Notes: generated by a model not told the origin, from the sequence alone. A stretch of DNA of 64,000 nucleotides from Geitlerinema sp. PCC 7407 (GCF_000317045.1 NC_019703.1:171001-235000); one strand, 5' to 3'; positions 44,362-53,668 are shown, numbered from the stretch's first letter. Numbers and translations are program-made.

Positions 44362-45246
44362 CTAGCCAAGGGTGAGAACCCAGTCTCGAATTAGCGCATT
44401 CACCTGGTCTGGCACCTCGTCGTGGGGACAGTGGCCTGCTTGCAGGTAGTGCTCCGTCAGTTCGGGGTAGTGCTGGCGAAACTTAGCGCCGCGATCGCGC
44501 GCCCGCATCCAGGGGTCGCCTTCTCCCCACAGCATCAGCAGCGGGCAGTCCATTTGTTTGAGCAGCGTATCGACTTTTTCGCCCTGGGGCGTTTTGAACA
44601 CCGCCGCAAACACCTCCGCCGCGCCCGGATCGCAGGAGGGCCGATAGATATCCTCAACCAGCTGGTCCGTCACGGCGCTGGGATCCAAGTAAACCTTTTC
44701 CAGCGTTTTGCGAATGACCGATCGCCGCCGCGTGTACTGAAACAGCCAGTAGCTGACCCAGGGGTGCAGCAGGACGTTGCGGGTGAGTTTCTGGATGGCC
44801 AGGCGGAAGGGGCTGGGCTGGGGCGCGGGCTCCGGCTCGCTGAAGGGACCGGCGCTGTTGAGCAGCACAACGCCACGGGCTGACGGCGATCGCTGGGCCG
44901 CCACGCACAAACAGGCATACCCGCCCAGGGAGTTGCCCGCCAAAATCGCCGGTTGGCCGATCACTTCGTCAATGAAGTCGTGCAGCTGATCCCGCCACAG
45001 GTCGCCGCTGTAGGCCAGGTTCGGCTTGGCTGAGCGGCCAAACCCCAATAGGTCGACGGCCCAAACCTCGAAGTCTTGGCTTAGCTCGTGAATATTCTTG
45101 CGCCAGTGGTCGGTGGAGGCGCCAAAGCCGTGAACCAGCAGCAGCGGCGGCCGCTGAGGATGGCGATCGCCTGCCCGCACGTAGTGAATCGAGTGGCCGC
45201 GCCATTGCCATTGCTGACCGGGAACCGAAGCGATCGTTGCCTGCAT
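44362..45246 (-). CDS. Alpha/beta-hydrolase
   Basis: A 294-aa soluble protein. The oxyanion-side HGFGASTDHWRKN, nucleophile elbow GNSLGGYACL (Ser near 105), acid LLMLWGEGDPWMRARD, and catalytic His in QAGHCPHDEVPDQV are all present. Fits the large epoxide-hydrolase/haloperoxidase-like group common in cyanobacteria and chloroplasts, where some members act on chlorophyll-like esters. Substrate unknown. About 120 bases upstream of DUF3318 on the same strand, so a joint transcript is possible. Confidence 0.85.
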   Translation of the reverse strand: MQATIASVPGQQWQWRGHSIHYVRAGDRHPQRPPLLLVHGFGASTDHWRKNIHELSQDFEVWAVDLLGFGRSAKPNLAYSGDLWRDQLHDFIDEVIGQPAILAGNSLGGYACLCVAAQRSPSARGVVLLNSAGPFSEPEPAPQPSPFRLAIQKLTRNVLLHPWVSYWLFQYTRRRSVIRKTLEKVYLDPSAVTDQLVEDIYRPSCDPGAAEVFAAVFKTPQGEKVDTLLKQMDCPLLMLWGEGDPWMRARDRGAKFRQHYPELTEHYLQAGHCPHDEVPDQVNALIRDWVLTLG

Positions 45247-45521
45247 GACTAGAACATTACGAACTGTAAAGTTCCTCCCATTCTACCGCGCTCCCGAGGC
45301 GACGAGAGACTTTGCGGGGCCTGGAACAATCGGTGCTGGCCCGAGAGTCGATGAAACTGCCTAGGCGATCGCCTGGGACAGGGCAAGGCGGTTGCCGCCA
45401 AACGGGCTGGTGCACCCTGGTGCACACTGTAAAAAAGACGCCTTGTCGAGGAGTGGGGCGGACACGCCCGGCTCCGGATGCTTTTGAAATTTTTCCTGAC
45501 CCTTTGCGCAGCTTACAAAAC

Positions 45522-46295
45522 GTGTTGAAAAGCGATCATCCCTTCGAGATAGCGCTCCAGCAGCATGATGCTAGCGGTGCCTGTGCCCACTGCCATCGCG
45601 CTGCGGTGGAGAATGCCACCCCCCAAAAAATTCGGCTCCTGCTAACGGTTCTGGGGCTGGTGCTGCTCTTTGCGGGCGTGGAGTGCGCCGTGGGCTTTTT
45701 TAGCCACAGTTTGGCGCTGCAAGCGGAGGCGGGCCACATGGTGGCCGATGGCTTGGCCCTGGGGCTGGCCTTGGGGGCGGCCTGGCTGACTCGGCGAGCT
45801 GCGCTGGGAACCGCGTCGCGCCAGCTGGAGACCATTGCGGCCTTGGCCAATGGCCTGGGACTGGTGGCGATCGCCCTGGGGGTGGGCTGGGAAGCGGTGG
45901 AGCGGCTCCAATCCCCGCCCAGCGAAATCCTGAGCGTGCCCATGATGGTGACGGCGGGATTTGGCCTGGGCATCAACAGCCTCAATGCTGCCCTGCTTCA
46001 CGACAGCAGCCACCAGGATTTGAATCTTCGCGGGGCCTTTTTGCACGTGATTGCCGACGCCGTGAGCTCCGTGGGCGTGATTGTGGCGGCGATCGCGGTT
46101 TGGGCGCTGGACTGGCTGTGGGCCGATGGCGCGGTCAGCCTGCTGGTGTCCGTTTTGATTTTGGTGGGGGCAGTGCCCCTGATTCGCGAGAGCAGCGCCG
46201 CGCTCCTCAGCGAGTGGCGATCGCCACGACCCGGTCTGCATGGGTCGGCTGGTAGCTGCTCGCAGGGTACTGATCGAGGTGGCGAAACAAGTTGA
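45522..46295 (+). CDS. Cation diffusion facilitator transporter, C-terminal domain missing
   Basis: 257 aa from GTG 45522 (alternatives: TTG 45525, TTG 45312); no strong ribosome site. A metal-binding-like N-terminal stretch HDASGACAHCHRAA comes first, then six hydrophobic segments. Typical CDF sites are SLALQAEAGHMVADGLALGL and FLHVIADAVSSVGVIVAAIAVWAL, with the His-x3-Asp pairs that bind Zn2+, Co2+ or Fe2+. After LLSEW the protein lacks the usual cytoplasmic domain of about 90 residues and ends with a serine/glycine-rich tail that reads through the convergent gene. Either a short CDF or a truncated one. Confidence 0.8.
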   Translation: MLKSDHPFEIALQQHDASGACAHCHRAAVENATPQKIRLLLTVLGLVLLFAGVECAVGFFSHSLALQAEAGHMVADGLALGLALGAAWLTRRAALGTASRQLETIAALANGLGLVAIALGVGWEAVERLQSPPSEILSVPMMVTAGFGLGINSLNAALLHDSSHQDLNLRGAFLHVIADAVSSVGVIVAAIAVWALDWLWADGAVSLLVSVLILVGAVPLIRESSAALLSEWRSPRPGLHGSAGSCSQGTDRGGETS

Positions 46296-47001
46296 TCGGC
46301 GCAGCCACTCGGCAGGTGAAGAACTCTACTGCGGCTCGACCATCGGGGAAAATGCGCACCTTCGGCGAAAGGTCTTGAATCGCTGCGACCTGCCAGTCCC
46401 ATTTCACCTGGGTCGGCAGTGCCTGCACGAGCCGGTGCACGCTCCAGTTGCACGAAGTCCCCAGCGCGCCCAGTTCCCGCAGCTCTCGGGCCAGGATCGA
46501 GGCCACCACAAAGGAGGCCGGAGAGCGATCGCCGGTGGTCGCGAGCATGACATCTGGCAAAGCGCCCTCGGGGTGGGGCGGCTGATGGCGATCGCCGCTG
46601 CGCCCGATCGCCACCTCTAGCAGCGCTGTGGTGCTCATCTCTTCAGGCACAGCCCACGTTGCGCCCACGCCATCCTTGCCGTTGCGGTTGAGGTAGGTGA
46701 CCAGCCGAAATCCCGGCTTGAGCCGGAGGCCGGGCAGCTTGAGCAGAGCGTCGCCAGGATTGATGCTGCTCAAAAACCAGGAGCCTTCTACGTTGGGCGC
46801 GGGACTGTCTGCCTCGATCACGCTGGCTGCCTTGAACCAGTCGCCCAGGGCATCGAGGGAGTCGGGAGCGTCGCCGTCGTCCAACTCTTCTAGGGAACTA
46901 GGAAACCGAGGACGGTTTTCGGATTCGGGAATATTCAACACCTGCTGGACATACTTTTGAATCTTCTGGATGGCGTCAACAGGAATTTTTTGGATGGACA
47001 T
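46207..47001 (-). CDS. Conserved cyanobacterial hypothetical protein
   Basis: 264 aa from ATG 47001 (MSIQKIPVDAIQKIQKYVQQ); the frame is open to 47145 but that part is arginine/cysteine-rich and unlikely to be coding. A helical N-terminus and an acidic linker (EELDDGDAPDSLDALGDW) lead into a beta-rich domain (GDALLKLPGLRLKPGFRLVTYLNRNGKDG ...). No signal or membrane span. The 3' end overlaps the CDF gene on the opposite strand by 89 bases. Function not recognised. Confidence 0.7.
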   Translation of the reverse strand: MSIQKIPVDAIQKIQKYVQQVLNIPESENRPRFPSSLEELDDGDAPDSLDALGDWFKAASVIEADSPAPNVEGSWFLSSINPGDALLKLPGLRLKPGFRLVTYLNRNGKDGVGATWAVPEEMSTTALLEVAIGRSGDRHQPPHPEGALPDVMLATTGDRSPASFVVASILARELRELGALGTSCNWSVHRLVQALPTQVKWDWQVAAIQDLSPKVRIFPDGRAAVEFFTCRVAAPINLFRHLDQYPASSYQPTHADRVVAIATR

Positions 47002-47310
47002 AGACCGATAGTTCCGGTAGTGCAGCGTAGCGATCGCTTGCTCGACTTTTTCCAGGCACGAGAAGAAGCCCCTAGGATGTCTGAAAAGCTCTCGGCGCTT
47101 GGATGCTAGAGCTCCGCAGCAGCGCCGTCGGTCCCACAAACTCATCCGTGTATTGCTCGATACACTGATTTTGTCCGGGGCCTCAAACCTCCTCTAGAGG
47201 TCAGACACTACTCCATTATTCCCGGTGCTATCCCTGGCCGTGCAGTTGTGCCTTGATTTGCAACGTTTTGCATTGATTCTTGTTAGTTTGGCGAGCCGAA
47301 CAAAACTTTC
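47002..47310. other. Intergenic region
   Basis: 309 bases with the promoter side of the 46207 gene. A run of G/C-rich then AT-rich sequence with no hairpin or gene that I can defend. Confidence 0.35.
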
Positions 47311-47478
47311 TCAGTGGCCAGGGGCGATCGCCACCAGCCAGCGCTGGCCGGTATAGGTCACTTGTAGTTTGGAATGAGAGTGCAAAAACTTGATGAAAGT
47401 GCCGGTCTGCTGCAAGTCCTCCCTCAGGATTTGGCTGACTCCTTTATGGAAGCGATCGCTCAAAACTTTAGCAATCAC
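47311..47478 (-). CDS. Possible 55-aa protein
   Basis: GTG 47478, TGA at 47311-47313. The product begins MIAKVLSDRFHKGVSQILRED and ends TYTGQRWLVAIAPGH: amphipathic helix then beta-type, with plausible codon use and an AGG seven bases before the start. The frame is open about 90 bases upstream without a standard start. It could be a small protein or a remnant of a larger gene. No family recognised. Confidence 0.4.
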   Translation of the reverse strand: MIAKVLSDRFHKGVSQILREDLQQTGTFIKFLHSHSKLQVTYTGQRWLVAIAPGH

Positions 47479-47588
47479 TTCAATACCTATAAAGTTCCCG
47501 TTGAGAATTAAGCAAACAACAGCCCAAGAGTAGCCGCGATCGCGTCTATGGCCATAATGGGGAAGGAAACGCTTTACATTGCTTCACC

Positions 47589-49100
47589 ATGCCGAGAGAC
47601 CTGCGGGGATTCATCGAACTGCTGGAACAGCGCGGACAACTGCGACGGATCAAAACCCTGGTTGATCCCGATTTAGAGATCGCCGAGATTGCCAACCGAA
47701 TGCTCCAGGCCGGTGGTCCCGCCCTGCTGTTTGAAAACGTCAAGGGCTCAACCCAGCCGGTCCTCGTCAATCTCCTGGGCACCGTCGAGCGCGTCTGCTG
47801 GGCTCTCAACATGGACAAGCCCGAAGACCTCGAAGGCCTCGGCAAAAAACTCGCCCTGCTCTACCAGCCCCGCCCCCCCAAAAAGCTCTCCCAGGCCATC
47901 GACCTTGGCAAGGCCCTCTTTGATGTCCTCAAGGCCAAACCCGATCGCGACCTGTTTCCGGTCTGCCAGCAAGTGGTGCTCAAAGGCGACCAGGTCGATC
48001 TCACCCAGCTGCCGCTGCTGCGGGTCTACCCCGGCGACGCCAACAAAGTCGTCACCCTGGGCCTGATGATCACCAAGGACTGCGAGACCGGCATCCCCAA
48101 CGTGGGCGTCTACCGGCTCCAGCTCCAGTCCCAGAACTCCATGACCGTGCAGTGGTTGTCGATCCGGGGCGCGACGCGGCACCTGCGCAAGGCCGCCGAG
48201 CGGGGCCAAAAGCTGGAGGTGGCGATCGCCCTGGGCGTCGATCCCCTGATCATCCTAGCTGCCGCAACTCCGTTGCCCCTCGACCTCTCGGAGTGGCTGT
48301 TTGCGGGCATCTATGGCGGGACCGGCGTTCACCTCGCCAAGTGCAAAACCCTCAACCTCGAAGTGCCCGCCGACGCCGAGATGATTCTCGAAGGCACCAT
48401 CACCCCCGGCGAGACGGCAGTAGACGGCCCCGCGGGCGATCACATGGGATTCTATGGCGGCGTGAACGAAGCCGCGCCCCTGATTCGCTTCCACTGCGTC
48501 ACCCACCGCAAAGACCCGATCTATCTCACCACCTTCAGCGGCCGCCCTCCCAAAGAGGACGCCATGATGGCCCTGGCCCTCAACCGCATCTACACGCCGA
48601 TTTTGCGCCAGCAGGTGCCGGAGATCGTCGACTTTTTCTTGCCCATGGAGACCCTCAGCTACAAGGCCGCGGTGATTTCCATCGACAAGTCCTATCCCGG
48701 TCAGGCTCGCCGAGCGGCCCTCGCTTTCTGGAGCGCCCTGCCCCAGTTCAACTACACCAAGTTCGTGGTGGTGGTGGACAAGGACATCAATATCCGAGAT
48801 CCTCGCCAGGTCGTGTGGTCGATCGCCTCCAAAGTCGACCCGGCGCGCGACGTGTTTATCCTGCCCGATACGCCCTTTGACTCGCTGGACTTCGCGACGG
48901 AAAAGGCCGGTCTGGGCGGCCGCATGGGCATCGACGCCACGACCAAGGTCTACCCCGAAACCGATCGCGTCTGGAATGAGCCCCTCGAGTCGGACCCGGA
49001 GACGGCGGCGCTCGTGGAGCGGCGCTGGGCTGAATATGGGTTGGCAGACCTGAGTTTGGGCGAGGTCGATCCCAACCTGTTTGGCTACGACATTCGCTAG
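47589..49100 (+). CDS. UbiD-family decarboxylase
   Basis: 503 aa, full length for prenylated-FMN decarboxylases of the UbiD family (about 490-500). It starts MPRDLRGFIELLEQRGQLRRI and has VDGPAGDHMGFYGGVNEA, THRKDPIYLTTFSGRPPKEDAM and EIVDFFLPMETLSYKAAVISI, the region of cofactor and metal binding. In cyanobacteria a UbiD protein decarboxylates the 4-hydroxybenzoate-derived ring in plastoquinone synthesis. That is the likely role, but substrate choice within UbiD is broad. The UbiX partner is not in the window. Confidence 0.9.
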   Translation: MPRDLRGFIELLEQRGQLRRIKTLVDPDLEIAEIANRMLQAGGPALLFENVKGSTQPVLVNLLGTVERVCWALNMDKPEDLEGLGKKLALLYQPRPPKKLSQAIDLGKALFDVLKAKPDRDLFPVCQQVVLKGDQVDLTQLPLLRVYPGDANKVVTLGLMITKDCETGIPNVGVYRLQLQSQNSMTVQWLSIRGATRHLRKAAERGQKLEVAIALGVDPLIILAAATPLPLDLSEWLFAGIYGGTGVHLAKCKTLNLEVPADAEMILEGTITPGETAVDGPAGDHMGFYGGVNEAAPLIRFHCVTHRKDPIYLTTFSGRPPKEDAMMALALNRIYTPILRQQVPEIVDFFLPMETLSYKAAVISIDKSYPGQARRAALAFWSALPQFNYTKFVVVVDKDINIRDPRQVVWSIASKVDPARDVFILPDTPFDSLDFATEKAGLGGRMGIDATTKVYPETDRVWNEPLESDPETAALVERRWAEYGLADLSLGEVDPNLFGYDIR

Positions 49101-49123
49101 GCCGCGGGACAGAGCTCCCCTGC

Positions 49124-50101
49124 TCAGGAATGGTGGGCTCTGGCTTGGGGACCAAGGTAGGCGAAGTAGAACCCGGCGGCTACAGCGGCTAGGTACAGCA
49201 GGACGCCGATACCGTGCACGACCGCGGCGATCGCCTGATCGTGCTCCAGCAGGCCCATCATACCCAGCAGATTCCACCAGTCGTGGGCGTCAGGATCATC
49301 AACCGTAAGCGGCAAGTTGCGCGCCTGGGCATCGGCGATGTAGACGGCGACGTCCATAAAGTTTTGGCCCGTCCAAAACAGGGCTAGAGCGCTGGAAAAA
49401 CGCTGACCTGACCCAAAAAAGTAGGCCGTAAACACCGCCGGAAATAGAATCTGGGTCAGCGACCCGCCCAGAATATGCAAGAAGGTGCCAAAGGGCATGA
49501 ACAGCAGGTGCCCGGTTTCGTGGATGGCGAGATCGGGGTAGTGTAGCCACAAAAACGGCCCGTCGTAGCCTGGGTTTTGCGCCCCCAAAAAGCCGTAGAT
49601 GGCAATGAAGACCATGATGCCAAACTTGGCTGGGTCAAAGTCTGACCAGCGCAGCTCAAAGCGTGGCTTGGCGCGAGGTCGCACCACAGGACGCCGGGAG
49701 ACACTGGCCCGCTGAGGCGTCTGGAGACGCGTGGCGCTCTCGGTGGGGTACTGAGGCGCTGGAGATGGGAGCGGCTCGGGGGCTGGGCTGGGGACGGCGG
49801 CCGTCGGCTCTGATAACACGACCTCCTCAATCCAGTCTGGAAACTCCGCCCCAGCTGCCTGACCGTACACCCGCAAGGTTTGGATGCGATCAGGATGCAG
49901 GCGCTGCAGTCCTTGTCTGATTAGGGCAATTGATTGGCTCTGGTCGGGGGCGATCGCCCCTTCTAGATAAATCCGTAGGCAGGTGCCTTGAAGATTGGCA
50001 GTGGCGTGGGCTCCTTTGGCTTTTAGGGCTTGATTGAGGAGGGCGGCGATCGCCCTCGGGTCGCCCTCCTGGGCCTGTTTCAACAGACTGGGCGAAGTCA
50101 T
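49124..50101 (-). CDS. Membrane protein with HETGH motif and the shared cyanobacterial N-domain
   Basis: 325 aa. Residues 1-97 (LLKQAQEGDPRAIAALLNQALKAKG ... RVYGQAAGAEFPDWIEEVV) match the N-domain of the 14895-16199 protein. A proline-rich linker follows, then four or more hydrophobic helices. Between them is DLAIHETGHLLFMPFGTFLH with H194-E195-x-x-H198, a site-2/M50-like zinc signature. The third ligand is not obvious. It may be a membrane metalloprotease or a catalytically silent relative. Convergent with the UbiD gene. Confidence 0.78.
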   Translation of the reverse strand: MTSPSLLKQAQEGDPRAIAALLNQALKAKGAHATANLQGTCLRIYLEGAIAPDQSQSIALIRQGLQRLHPDRIQTLRVYGQAAGAEFPDWIEEVVLSEPTAAVPSPAPEPLPSPAPQYPTESATRLQTPQRASVSRRPVVRPRAKPRFELRWSDFDPAKFGIMVFIAIYGFLGAQNPGYDGPFLWLHYPDLAIHETGHLLFMPFGTFLHILGGSLTQILFPAVFTAYFFGSGQRFSSALALFWTGQNFMDVAVYIADAQARNLPLTVDDPDAHDWWNLLGMMGLLEHDQAIAAVVHGIGVLLYLAAVAAGFYFAYLGPQARAHHS

Positions 50102-50344
50102 GATGCAAGGTGTTTAGCTCTTGGTGTTAGGGTTCCCAGGTCAGGAAGCGCGATCGCACTCTGCGGCGAAATTGGCGTAATTAAGCGAAATTTTGCTCGC
50201 AACTGGGCCTAGAGTTCGCTGCCTGTGCCTGAGAACTAGAAATTTGCTCCATGAGTTCACTACACTTCTGCCGTAAGCTGAGATGAATCTTGATACTATT
50301 TAACAAAAAGTATCAACTTCAGCCCAAATCTTCAGGAGACGCTT

Positions 50345-50779
50345 GTGACCGGATTTATTCGAGGGATTTTTGGTTCAAAAGCGAAGGACCAGGCAGCCGC
50401 AGCGCCAGAACCTCAAGCAGAACAAGCGGCTCCGGCCCAGCCAGCCAATGAAAAAGCGAGTGCTTATTTCCTGGAAGCCGATGCTGCTAAAACCTACGGG
50501 GACATCGACTACATGCGCACTGCAAAGCGCGTGAAAAAGACGTTTCCCAAGGGCAAGCTGAATTCTGAATTTGAAAATAAGCTGCCCGATGAGATTTCTT
50601 CGATGGAAATGACGCGCCGGGCTCAGCAGGCTGCTGCTGCCGCGGCCGCGGCTCCGACTCCGACCCCTGAGTCCCAGACTCCAAAAATTGAAACCAGCAG
50701 CGAAACTGGGGCACGCCGACGCGTTGATACCAGTATGGATATGTTCCGCAACATGGCTCGCGACATTAAGCGCTCTTAA
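50345..50779 (+). CDS. Conserved cyanobacterial hypothetical protein
   Basis: 144 aa from GTG 50345, after AGGAGACG. Alanine/proline-rich low-complexity blocks surround a central conserved-looking segment ASAYFLEADAAKTYGDIDYMRTAKRVKKTFPK, and the C-terminus is RRVDTSMDMFRNMARDIKRS. No membrane span. It is a single-gene transcript, closed by a strong terminator. Function not recognised; the layout of flexible linkers and short motifs suits a scaffold or carboxysome/thylakoid-associated linker, which is speculation. Confidence 0.75.
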   Translation: MTGFIRGIFGSKAKDQAAAAPEPQAEQAAPAQPANEKASAYFLEADAAKTYGDIDYMRTAKRVKKTFPKGKLNSEFENKLPDEISSMEMTRRAQQAAAAAAAAPTPTPESQTPKIETSSETGARRRVDTSMDMFRNMARDIKRS

Positions 50780-50830
50780 GGTGCGATCGCCGAGTCTGCG
50801 GATCTCAAGAATCCATCCAACCTTGTAGTG

Positions 50831-50858
50831 AAGGTGCGCAAATTTGCGCACCTTTTTT
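50831..50858 (+). terminator. Terminator after the 50345 gene
   Basis: AAGGTGCGCAAA pairs with TTTGCGCACCTT (50831-50854), giving a 24-base perfect palindrome followed by more T. Strong intrinsic terminator. Confidence 0.9.
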
Positions 50859-51050
50859 GTTGGGCGAAGAATGTGATGGCGATAACCGCGATCCGGGATA
50901 GCCGTGATCCTTCGCCTATGCTGGGGGTGTAGTTGCTCAGAGGCGATCGCCTTCGCGCTCAGGTTTCTGTCCTCGGAAAGAACTGAAAAGTTGATAAAAA
51001 TCGCAAAATTTAGAACATAGCGCAGCATTCAGACTGAATTTCCAGCCACC

Positions 51051-52166
51051 ATGAAAATCGACCACGTTCATTTTTTTGTAGAGGATGCGATCGCCTCTCG
51101 GGACTGGTTTGTGCAGGTTTTAGGGTTTCAGTTCGTTGCGCGGGGCTCTAGCGACCACTCTCAAACGGAAGTCGTCCGTAGCGGCCCCATTACCCTTCTG
51201 CTCTCCTCAGCAGTGACTCTCGACAGTCCAGTCGCGGCGTTTCTGCACCACTATTCGCCAGGGGTGGCCGATGTGGCCTGGCAGGTTCCGACGCTGCATC
51301 CTGTGCTGGAGCGGGCGATCGCCGCCCAAGCCAAGGTGACTCGCCCCTGGACCGAAGCCCGAACCTCGCAGGGTTGCCTGAAACTGGCCCAAATCCAGGG
51401 CTGGGGATCGCTGCGCCACACGCTGATCGAGCGCCAGGGCGTCACGCCCCTGCTGCCGGACTGGGGCCTAGAGACTGGCGCGATCGCAGACCCCCTCGAA
51501 GGCGATCGCGCCCGCCACAGCTCGACCCAGGCTGCTCTCTTTGATCACATTGACCACACGGTGCTAAACGTTGCGCCGGGGGATCTGGATCGGGCTCTGG
51601 GCTGGTACGAGCGGGCTCTGGGCTTTGAGCGCCAACAGTCCTTCGCGATTCAGACGGAGCGATCGTCGCTCCGGAGCCAGGTGCTGATGCATCCCGCCTC
51701 CGGCATGCGTCTACCCGTGAATGAGCCGACCTCGCCCAATTCCCAGGTGCAGGAATTCTTGAACTTCCACGGGGGGCCGGGAATTCAGCACATTGCCCTG
51801 GCAACGCCGAACTTGATCCAAACCGTCGCGACCCTGCGATCGCGCCTTGCCTTTCTTGTTGTCCCGCCGACCTACTACCAACAGCTCCACCAGCGCTACG
51901 ATCAGCCGCTGCCCGCCGTGGATTGGCGGGCGATCGCCGAGCAGCAAATTCTCGTGGATTGGCAAGAGGACTGCCCCGAAGCTTTGCTCTTGCAGACCTT
52001 CACTCAGCCTATTTTTGGTCAGCCCACCTTCTTTTTTGAGCTGATCGAGCGGCGGATCTGCCTGCAAAATGGCCAGCACTACCAAGTGCAGGGCTTTGGC
52101 GAAGGCAACTTTCAGGCGCTGTTTGAAGCCATCGAGCGTGAGCAAATGCAGCGCGGCAGTTTGTGA
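51051..52166 (+). CDS. hppD: 4-hydroxyphenylpyruvate dioxygenase
   Basis: 371 aa, two vicinal-oxygen-chelate domains. It converts 4-hydroxyphenylpyruvate to homogentisate, the head-group precursor of tocopherol (and, in plants, plastoquinone). The Fe(II) ligands are visible: a His in LFDHIDHTVLNV near 166, His in GGPGIQHIALATPNL near 246, and Glu in TFFFELIERR near 329. The N-terminal domain (DHVHFFVEDAIASRDWFVQVLGFQ) is present and complete. The length fits bacterial HPPDs. Single gene with a terminator upstream. Confidence 0.93.
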   Translation: MKIDHVHFFVEDAIASRDWFVQVLGFQFVARGSSDHSQTEVVRSGPITLLLSSAVTLDSPVAAFLHHYSPGVADVAWQVPTLHPVLERAIAAQAKVTRPWTEARTSQGCLKLAQIQGWGSLRHTLIERQGVTPLLPDWGLETGAIADPLEGDRARHSSTQAALFDHIDHTVLNVAPGDLDRALGWYERALGFERQQSFAIQTERSSLRSQVLMHPASGMRLPVNEPTSPNSQVQEFLNFHGGPGIQHIALATPNLIQTVATLRSRLAFLVVPPTYYQQLHQRYDQPLPAVDWRAIAEQQILVDWQEDCPEALLLQTFTQPIFGQPTFFFELIERRICLQNGQHYQVQGFGEGNFQALFEAIEREQMQRGSL

Positions 52167-52369
52167 GGAGTGATCACTCTTCTTTCTTTTAAAGCGCTGT
52201 TTGGACAGCTCTCAAGACCGTGATAGCCCCTACTAATCGGCGCTATAAGTACAAATCTAGGGAAAATACGTTGGGGTTTGCGAGAGAAGTTTTGTAATGT
52301 GGAGTCATAAAAGTTTACGCTTTGCGCCAAGCGCAAGTCGCTAAACGTCTCTTCGCTCTAGGCCGCCCC

Positions 52370-53074
52370 ATGCTGAGAATTATTACTGACTTCGACGGTC
52401 CAATCATGGACGTTTCAGAGCGCTACTATCGCGTGTACCAGTTCTGCCTGGACGAGGTTCGCCGCTCTGAGCAGACGGTCCGCTGCCTGTCCAAGGCGGA
52501 ATTTTGGCGCTGCAAGCGGGCTCAGGTGCCTGAGCGAGAAATTGGCCGCATGTCAGGCCTCGATGATCAGCAGGCCCTTGAGTTTACCCGCCTGCGTCGC
52601 GAGACGGTCCATACCCTGCCCTATCTCAGCTACGATCGCCCCACCGAAACGGCGATCGCCTCCCTAGAGCGCATCCAGCAAGCCGGAATCGACCTGGTGG
52701 TGATGACCATGCGTCGGGTGCGCGAACTGAACCACGCCTTCGAAGAGAACGACTTGGCCCGCTTTTTTCCCGCCGATCGTCGCTACTGCCTGCCCGATGA
52801 CTACGTCAAAACCGGGGACGTACGCGACAAGCCTCTCCTGATGGCGCGCGCCATCGAGGAGCTGCCGCCCGCCAGCTATGTCTGCATGATCGGCGACACC
52901 GAAGCTGACATTGCGGCAGCCAAGTCCCAAGACATCCCGGCGATCGCCGTCCTCTCGGGAATCCGCGATCGCGATCGCCTAGAGCAGCATGGTCCTGACC
53001 TCATTGTTCAGGACCTCAGCGAAGCGCTCGATCGATTCCTCGACGGCGCCCTGCAGTCTGCCCGACTAGCGTAG
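52370..53074 (+). CDS. HAD-superfamily hydrolase
   Basis: 234 aa from ATG 52370 (MLRIITDFDGPIMDVSERY); the frame is open to 52322. Motif I is DFDGPIMD with both aspartates present. Motif II (VVMTMRRV), a Lys in KPLLMARAIEE, and motif IV IGDTEADIAAAKSQDIPAIAVLSG follow. The cap insert contains RKAE-like basic residues (EFWRCKRAQVPEREIG). A phosphatase of unknown substrate. Convergent with the CPP1-like gene; the 3' ends overlap by 9 bases. Confidence 0.85.
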   Translation: MLRIITDFDGPIMDVSERYYRVYQFCLDEVRRSEQTVRCLSKAEFWRCKRAQVPEREIGRMSGLDDQQALEFTRLRRETVHTLPYLSYDRPTETAIASLERIQQAGIDLVVMTMRRVRELNHAFEENDLARFFPADRRYCLPDDYVKTGDVRDKPLLMARAIEELPPASYVCMIGDTEADIAAAKSQDIPAIAVLSGIRDRDRLEQHGPDLIVQDLSEALDRFLDGALQSARLA

Positions 53075-53668
53075 GAAGCTACTGACAACCCACAGCACAA
53101 CCATCGTGATCAGCGCCGGGAAAGTCCCTTCACTCCATCCTCCCGGCAGCAGCGATGGTTTCAGCACCGTTTCAAACGCCACTCCCAAGAAAATACCGCC
53201 CAGCAGCCCTACCAGCGACAGCAGCACGGCCCGGCCAAACTTGTTTTCCTTGCGATTGAGGAAATAGAGGTTTGCCCCCGCAGCCAGCGCCAGCGCCAGC
53301 GAAGGGCTGCTCAGACTCAGGGCGCCCAGCGCTAGAAACACCCCCGCCGACCACAAAATCTCGGTCCGGCTGGGCGTGTCTACCATTTGCTGCATCCATG
53401 CCGGGGTTTTGGGTGGCTCAGGCGCAGGCTTAGCCGCTGCCTGGGCCAGCTTTTCGGGGAAACGAATGCGCTCTGGCACTTTGATGCGTCCCTCTTGGCG
53501 CAGCCGCAGCCGATCCATCAATACTGCGTCGTAGGCCGCCTCGATACTTTCAACCAGTTTTTGGTCATCTTGGTGCTCACCCATGAGCCGGTTGCGAGCA
53601 TCCTGAATTTCCTCGAAAGAGGACTCTTCTGTAACCCCAAGCTGCTCGTAGGGAGTGAGATCGCTCAT
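53066..53668 (-). CDS. CPP1-like (J-like) membrane protein
   Basis: 200 aa. A J-domain-like N-terminus (TPYEQLGVTEESSFEEIQDARNRLM ... IEAAYDAVLMDRLRLRQEGRIKVPERIRFP) lacks the HPD tripeptide. About three membrane helices follow (about 105-123, 125-150 and 180-198). This is the CPP1/YCF-like family of cyanobacteria and plastids; plant CPP1 helps stabilise light-dependent protochlorophyllide oxidoreductase. The cyanobacterial role is probably similar, in thylakoid membrane biogenesis. Confidence 0.85.
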   Translation of the reverse strand: MSDLTPYEQLGVTEESSFEEIQDARNRLMGEHQDDQKLVESIEAAYDAVLMDRLRLRQEGRIKVPERIRFPEKLAQAAAKPAPEPPKTPAWMQQMVDTPSRTEILWSAGVFLALGALSLSSPSLALALAAGANLYFLNRKENKFGRAVLLSLVGLLGGIFLGVAFETVLKPSLLPGGWSEGTFPALITMVVLWVVSSFLR

